The notes beneath the pieces were generated by a model. That model had not been told where the DNA came from, did not search any database, and saw nothing but the letters and a program-made list of their open reading frames with translations. This document shows, one piece after another, positions 20,555 to 24,971 of a stretch of DNA of 24,971 nt. The position numbers and the translations under genes are program-made. Numbering within the stretch: the stretch's first letter is position 1; every line of letters begins with the position of its first letter. The DNA comes from Desulfovibrio sp. (GTDB taxonomy: Bacteria; Desulfobacterota; Desulfovibrionia; Desulfovibrionales; Desulfovibrionaceae), in NCBI GenBank assembly GCA_022837365.1, contig JALHHV010000001.1:646-25616 (forward strand). Reading direction: 5' to 3'.

Positions 20555-22186
20555 TCAGTTCCCGTGCGCCACCACCTTGTCGTACAGCACCTGGAACCGC
20601 TCCATCCGCCGGTGGTAGTACAGCGCCCGCTCCTTCACCGGCTGGAGCGTGGCCCCGCGGTCCACCGGCGCCCGCTCCACCCCCGGCGCCAGGATCTCCA
20701 GCGCGTGCAGCGCCGTACCGTGCAGGGTGGACCGCTTGATCGTCACCGGAATGACCGGGGACTCCGCCGCATCCGCCACCATCTGCATCAGCCCGGGGAT
20801 CTCGAGGCTCACCCGGCCGGTGCCGAGAATCTCCCGTGGCCGGCCTGTCACCTGTACCAGGTCCCGCAGCATCCGCACATAGGACAACGCCACTCCCTCC
20901 ATCGTGCCCCGGTAGAACTCGATCGGGGTGGTCGCGGCGTTCACCCGCGAGAACACGGCCCGCGCCTCCCCCACCCAGCCGGTGGACCGCTCCCCCGAGA
21001 ACCACGGCAGCACCAACGGGACACCCGGCAGCGGGTCGCCGCGGAGCATCTCCTCGATGACCTCCTGCTCCGGCAGCAGCAAGGTGGACTCCAGCCACGT
21101 GACGGCCCGGCCCACGTCGTTGAGCGCCCCGCCCAGGATGGAGCGGCGCTCGTCGATGCGGTTGCACCACAACCCGCGGGGCAAGTTCTCCACGTCCCCG
21201 TCCACCAGCACCCGCAGCGCGCCCGACGTCGCCGCCGAGAGCACCATCTGCGAGGAATCCGTCAGCCCCGCCCCGATGGACTGCGAGTGACCGTCCGAGA
21301 TCGGCGCGAACCACACGGCGTCGGCGAGCAAAGGCCAGGAGGCGGCGACGTCGTCGACCGGCGTCAGCGGCCGCGACGGCGGCGCGATCGGGGAGAGCTG
21401 CTCCACGTCCACGCCCACGAGGTCGCACAGGACCGTGTCCCAGGCCCCCTCCCAGCGGTTCAGCATGCCCGTCCACGCGGCGGTCGAGGTGCCGGCCGCC
21501 GTGGTGCCGATCAGCTTCAGCCAGGCGTACTCCCCCAGCGACAGCCAGCGGCGCACCCGCCGGAATGTGTCCGGCTGGGTCTGCTGCAGCCACAGGAAGC
21601 GCGGCGGCAGGTACCCGGTGTGCTGGCGGGTGCCGGTGCGCTGCTGGGTGTCGTCCTCGTGGAGGATCGACTTCAGGTAGTTGACCTGCGGCGCGCAGCG
21701 CGAATCGGCGTAGGTGTAGCAGGGGGTGATGGCGGCGCCGTCGGCGTCCACGCCCACCAGTGAGGACGCGAAGGTGTCGATGGCGACGCCGGCGATCCGG
21801 GTGGGGTGGGAGGCGCGCCGGCCGGGGGCGACGGTGCCATCCGGGCCGGGGGCGACGGTGCCACGCGGGCCGGGGGCGACGGTGCCACGCGGGCCGGGGG
21901 CGACGGCGTCGCGCGGGCCGGAAGCGACGCCCCGACCCCGCGACGCGGCGGGGACCTCGTCCAGCACCGCGCTGACGACGGCCCGGATCTCCGCGACCAC
22001 CTGGTCCGCGTCGATGATGGAGGTCCCGTTCGCGACCGTGGTGAACGTGTGCGGCACCTTGGCGCGCAGGCCCTTGATGGGCAGGCCGACGGCGTCGTAC
22101 AGGCCGGCGCGCGTCCCCGTGGACCCGACGTCCAGGGCGAGGACAAGGGGCGCCTGGGCGTCGGCCAGCGTGGTCGAGAATGACAT
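20555..22186 (-). CDS. FGGY-family carbohydrate kinase (gluconokinase-like)
   Basis: The protein has 543 residues and a strong ribosome site (GGAGGAG). The FGGY N-terminal ATPase motif is LALDVGSTGTRAGLYD. TYADSR (Asp161) fits the catalytic base region, and SAATSGALRVLVDG and GGALNDVGRAVTWLES fit the phosphate and adenosine motifs. Overall it resembles actinobacterial FGGY proteins often labelled gluconokinase; the substrate is not certain. The protein is cytosolic. Residues about 93-124 are an insert of four PGPRGTVA-like units encoded by a 24-bp minisatellite, lengthening a loop between early strands. It lies 94 bases downstream of the ROK repressor gene on the same strand. Confidence 0.85.
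   Translation of the reverse strand: MSFSTTLADAQAPLVLALDVGSTGTRAGLYDAVGLPIKGLRAKVPHTFTTVANGTSIIDADQVVAEIRAVVSAVLDEVPAASRGRGVASGPRDAVAPGPRGTVAPGPRGTVAPGPDGTVAPGRRASHPTRIAGVAIDTFASSLVGVDADGAAITPCYTYADSRCAPQVNYLKSILHEDDTQQRTGTRQHTGYLPPRFLWLQQTQPDTFRRVRRWLSLGEYAWLKLIGTTAAGTSTAAWTGMLNRWEGAWDTVLCDLVGVDVEQLSPIAPPSRPLTPVDDVAASWPLLADAVWFAPISDGHSQSIGAGLTDSSQMVLSAATSGALRVLVDGDVENLPRGLWCNRIDERRSILGGALNDVGRAVTWLESTLLLPEQEVIEEMLRGDPLPGVPLVLPWFSGERSTGWVGEARAVFSRVNAATTPIEFYRGTMEGVALSYVRMLRDLVQVTGRPREILGTGRVSLEIPGLMQMVADAAESPVIPVTIKRSTLHGTALHALEILAPGVERAPVDRGATLQPVKERALYYHRRMERFQVLYDKVVAHGN
21815..21912 (-). repeat. 24-bp in-frame minisatellite in the kinase
   Basis: About four copies of a 24-bp unit (GGGCCGGGGGCGACGG plus TGCCACGC in the plus-strand sense) encode PGPRGTVA on the minus strand. 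The frame is kept for any copy number. Confidence 0.8.
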
Positions 22187-22280
22187 CGTCGTCTCCTCCC
22201 GGTCGTTCCCCTCACGCTATCCGCAGCAGCCGGAGACGCGGTGGGAGTACGCGAAGTTGCCGTCCCGACGCCGCCTCACC

Positions 22281-23603
22281 TCACCGCGCGACCCACGCGG
22301 CCAGCCCCTCCTCCGACGTCACCACATCCAGCCCCACCGCCGCGGCGCCGAGCCACGCGCCGTCGTCGGCGTGCGCGGCGTCCCGCACCGGCGGGGGCGC
22401 GGCCCGGCGGAAGGCCATCAGCCCACCGAGGTAGGCCGCGCGGAACGCCTCGGGCGCCCCCACCCGCAGGGGGATCGCGACGCCGCCGATCGTCACGACG
22501 TCGGGGTCCAGGGCGTTGACCAGCGCGGCGATGCCCCGGCCGAGAGCGGCGGACCCCGCGGCGACGGCCCCCGCCGCGCGCGGATCCCCTCCGGGAGTGG
22601 TCGCCCGCGCGAGCACCTCGAGCGCGTAGTGGTGCGGGTCGGCGGGCTCGGGCTCACCGAGCGCCGCGGCGAGGGGCCCGCCGCCGACCGCCGTCGTCCA
22701 GCACCCCCACGCCCCGCACCCGCAGCGCACCGCGGGATCCCCGAAGGGCATGTGGCCGAATTCGCCGGCGGCGCCGGTCGCGCCGGTGACGGGGCGCCCG
22801 TCGACGACGAGGGCGCCGCCCGGCCCCGCCTCCACCAGCACGTGCACCGCCACGCGCGCTCCCGCCGCCGCGCCCGACCGCACCTCCGCCACCCCGGCCA
22901 GCGTGGCGTCGTTGCCGACGAGCAACGGCACACCCACGAGGGCCGGCACGCCCTCCACCAGCGTGGACAGGTCCACGTCCACCCACCCCAGCCCCGAGGC
23001 CTGGCGGAGGACCGTGCCGACGACGACGCCCGGAGTCGACACCGACACCGCCCGGATCCGCGTCCCGTGGCGTGCGGCGGCCTCCTCGACCGCGCGGCGC
23101 ACGACGGGGAGGACGACGTCGGGCGGAGGGGTGGCGGGGTGAGGGGGCGCGGGCGCGGTGGCAGCGGGGTGGCGACCCGCGGGCGCGGCGGCGGGGTGGC
23201 GGCCTGCGGCGGTGGGGGTGACGACGCCGTCGAGCGCCGCGACGCCGCAGCGCCAGCCCTCGTGCCGCAGCTCCACCACCAGCACCAGCGGACCCTCCGG
23301 GTGGGCGTGCAACGCCGTGGTGGGCCGGCCGCGACGGGTGGTGGGGGCGTCGGATTCGGAGAGGAGCCGGGCGTCGCGGAGCCGGGCGGTGACCTCGGTG
23401 GCGAGGCCCGAGGAGATGCCCAGTCGCTGCGCGAGCGCCGCGCGCGTCACGCCGGGCTCGCGGCGCAGCTCGGCGAGCACCTCCGCGGCGACTCGCCACC
23501 GGGCGGCGCGCGCGCGGGCCGAGGTGTCGCGGAGAGGTGGATCACTGGCAACACCACTGGCCACCACGGCAACCGCCCTTCTGCGTCCTGCACGGGAACG
23601 CAT
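22281..23603 (-). CDS. ROK-family transcriptional repressor
   Basis: The protein has 440 residues from the ATG at 23603. A MarR-like winged helix (GVTRAALAQRLGISSGLATE) precedes a ROK sugar-kinase-like domain with GEFGHMPFGDP and the zinc-binding CGCGAWGCW. The ROK DGA(A)-type and GND motifs (VGNDATLAGVAEV) are present, but kinase activity is unlikely in a regulator. The ATG lies inside the palindromic operator. An in-frame GTG at 23567 has an AGAAGG ribosome site and may be the true start (428 residues). A Pro/Ala/His-rich repeat (AGRHPAA) interrupts the protein at about 23119-23220. It probably controls the divergent transporter and the kinase. Confidence 0.82.
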   Translation of the reverse strand: MRSRAGRRRAVAVVASGVASDPPLRDTSARARAARWRVAAEVLAELRREPGVTRAALAQRLGISSGLATEVTARLRDARLLSESDAPTTRRGRPTTALHAHPEGPLVLVVELRHEGWRCGVAALDGVVTPTAAGRHPAAAPAGRHPAATAPAPPHPATPPPDVVLPVVRRAVEEAAARHGTRIRAVSVSTPGVVVGTVLRQASGLGWVDVDLSTLVEGVPALVGVPLLVGNDATLAGVAEVRSGAAAGARVAVHVLVEAGPGGALVVDGRPVTGATGAAGEFGHMPFGDPAVRCGCGAWGCWTTAVGGGPLAAALGEPEPADPHHYALEVLARATTPGGDPRAAGAVAAGSAALGRGIAALVNALDPDVVTIGGVAIPLRVGAPEAFRAAYLGGLMAFRRAAPPPVRDAAHADDGAWLGAAAVGLDVVTSEEGLAAWVAR

Positions 23604-23624
23604 ATACTCGCGGTACGAGGATAT
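23602..23624. promoter_or_regulatory. Palindromic operator overlapping divergent starts
   Basis: ATATACTCG (23602-23610) and CGAGGATAT (23616-23624) form an inverted repeat with one mismatch around a five-base centre. It includes a plus-strand TATACT -10-like box and overlaps the ROK ATG. It is the only AT-rich patch nearby. The ROK protein is its likely ligand. Confidence 0.6.
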
Positions 23625-23646
23625 ACCGCTACCTGGAAGACACGCC

Positions 23647-24966
23647 TTGACACTGACCCGCTCGCACTCCCACGAGACCACGCACGCCGCCGAGCCCCTC
23701 CCCGCGAACCCGGCCGCCCCGGGCGGTCTCGCCGCACCGGCGCGCCTCGCCGCCCCCGCGAACCCGGCGCGCTCCCGCCTCGCCGGCCCGGACCTCCTCC
23801 TCTCCCTCGCCCTGGGCGCGATGGGCTTCTTCGGCGCGTCGATCGGCGTGCTGATCGTGATGCTCTCCGAGCAGTTCGGCGTCCGGCCCGCGACCCTCTC
23901 CTGGATGGGCTCCGCGTTCGGCGTGGGGCTGCTGCTCGCGGCCGTCGCGGGCCCGACCCTCCTCCGCCGCGGCCCCCGCCCCGTGCTGGTGGGTGCGGCG
24001 CTGGGCTACTCGATCGGCGTCTCGCTGATCGCCCTCGCCCCCACGTTGCCGCTGGTGGCACTGGGCGTCGCGATCCAGGCGCTCGCGGGCGCCGGCGTCA
24101 TCCTCGTAATCCCGACCCTCCTCACCGGCAGCCGCGCCGCCGCGCGCATCACGCGGGTGAACGCCGTCGCGAGCATCACCGGGATCCTCTCCCCGATGGT
24201 GATCGGCGGGATGATCGCGGCGGGCGTGGAGGGGCGGCTCGCCCTGCTGCTGAGCGTCGGGGTGATGCTGCTGGTGGCGGTGGTCGCCGCGCGCGCCCCG
24301 GAGCCCCGACCCGACGTGCGGATCCCCTCCCCCGACGCCGCGGCCGCCCCGCACCCCACGTCCCGGCCCGCCACCCCGGCGGGCGCCGTGTCCACGGACC
24401 GGGCCGACGACGTCGTCCGCCGTCCCTCGAAGGCCACGGTGGCGCGGCGGTGGCTGGCGATCGTGCTGGCCGTCGCGGCGGAGTTCAGCTTCGCGGTGTG
24501 GGCGGTGGCACGGCTCGCGGAGTCCGGGCTCGACACCGCGACCGCCGCGACGCTCGGTGCGGCGTTCCCGGTGGGCATGGGCGTGGGCCGCGTGGTGGGA
24601 CCGTGGCTGATCGCGCGGGTGCCGGCGGTGCCGTCTGGTGCCGCGGTGGCTGCGCTGGGCACCCTCCTCGTGGTGCTGGGCGCCTCCTGGCCGATGATCG
24701 CGGTGGGCCTCGTGCTCGCCGGCTTCGGCCTCGCGACCCTCTACCCCGTGACGCTCGTGCGGCTCATGACCGTGCCCGGGCTGCCGCCGTCGCTGGGCTC
24801 CTCGCTGGGGGCCCTGGCCTCCGGGACCGCGATCACGGTGGCCCCCACGGTCGTGGGTGTGCTCGGGGATGCGGTGGACATGCGGCTCGCGTTCCTCCTC
24901 GTCCTGCCGATGCTCGCGGGTGTGGTGGGGCTGCATGGCCGGGAGGGCGTTGGCGCGGGGCGCTGA
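23647..24966 (+). CDS. MFS transporter
   Basis: The protein has 439 residues and starts at TTG with a GGAAGA ribosome site six bases before it. No ATG start exists near this point, and the upstream frame belongs to the ROK gene region. After a 50-residue Pro/Ala-rich N-terminus come helix-rich segments of a major facilitator: LLLSLALGAMGFFGASIGVL, then a loop LRRGPRPVLVG after helix 2 (MFS signature region), a long central cytoplasmic loop (about residues 220-260) and a second half starting ARRWLAIVLAVAAEFSFAVW. Substrate unknown. It ends five bases before the window edge. It is probably repressed by ROK, and could import the substrate of the FGGY kinase. Confidence 0.85.
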   Translation: MTLTRSHSHETTHAAEPLPANPAAPGGLAAPARLAAPANPARSRLAGPDLLLSLALGAMGFFGASIGVLIVMLSEQFGVRPATLSWMGSAFGVGLLLAAVAGPTLLRRGPRPVLVGAALGYSIGVSLIALAPTLPLVALGVAIQALAGAGVILVIPTLLTGSRAAARITRVNAVASITGILSPMVIGGMIAAGVEGRLALLLSVGVMLLVAVVAARAPEPRPDVRIPSPDAAAAPHPTSRPATPAGAVSTDRADDVVRRPSKATVARRWLAIVLAVAAEFSFAVWAVARLAESGLDTATAATLGAAFPVGMGVGRVVGPWLIARVPAVPSGAAVAALGTLLVVLGASWPMIAVGLVLAGFGLATLYPVTLVRLMTVPGLPPSLGSSLGALASGTAITVAPTVVGVLGDAVDMRLAFLLVLPMLAGVVGLHGREGVGAGR

Positions 24967-24971
24967 CGTGG

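Noticed and set aside
20180..21763. 527-codon plus-strand frame from the array into the kinase region
   Set aside because: It is an antisense shadow of the FGGY kinase joined to repeats, Arg/His/Pro-rich.

Overview
The window is about 25 kb of very GC-rich DNA whose gene content points to a high-GC actinobacterium, probably in or near the Micrococcales. The supporting signs are GTG/TTG starts, likely leaderless genes with a TAnnnT box six bases before the ATG, LacI- and ROK-controlled ABC/MFS sugar uptake, and FGGY kinases. The genus assignment is inference. No rRNA, tRNA, CRISPR array, transposase or integrase was seen.

Layout. (1) 1-2.4 kb: an AbiEi-type wHTH plus DUF559-like nuclease-fold protein, followed by decayed toxin-antitoxin-type genes: a DUF4143-ATPase scrap, a HEPN remnant and a frameshifted HTH-MNT nucleotidyltransferase. 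(2) 2.4-7.8 kb: a radical SAM/SPASM-like enzyme fused to two cupins (minus), a divergent family 2 glycosyltransferase, a secreted M23 endopeptidase and a small XRE regulator. These are separated by copies of a 45-bp hairpin repeat (family A). (3) 7.9-11.6 kb: a META-type lipoprotein, a soluble two-HKD cardiolipin synthase, a truncated GyrI-like fragment joined to a VapC-like PIN protein lacking one catalytic aspartate, an unknown 159-residue protein and a small glycine/alanine-rich protein. (4) 11.9-18.7 kb: a complete fructoside (sucrose or fructo-oligosaccharide) utilisation locus. It has a minus-strand operon of lipoprotein binding protein, two permeases and a clan GH-J hydrolase, a divergent GH32 beta-fructofuranosidase, and a convergent LacI regulator. 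Two matching LacI-type operators lie between the divergent promoters. (5) 18.9-20.5 kb: a second AbiEi/DUF559 paralogue, then a tandem array of a 105-bp hairpin-bearing repeat (family B) and a G-rich minisatellite. (6) 20.5-25 kb: an FGGY kinase and a ROK repressor on the minus strand, divergent from an MFS transporter across a compact palindromic operator.

In the fructoside locus the binding protein and permeases would import a beta-fructoside. The two cytosolic GH-J enzymes would cleave it, and LacI would repress both transcripts. No transport ATPase is encoded here, so a shared MsiK-like ATPase elsewhere is inferred. The kinase/ROK/MFS group looks like a second, independent sugar or sugar-acid module.

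The most unusual material is not a conventional gene. One item is the family A hairpin, present in six same-orientation copies whose left arm and loop are nearly invariant while the right arm varies. It punctuates the radical SAM and glycosyltransferase genes almost like cassette borders. Others are the radical SAM-dicupin fusion, the hairpin family B array, and frequent in-frame minisatellites inside otherwise conserved enzymes.
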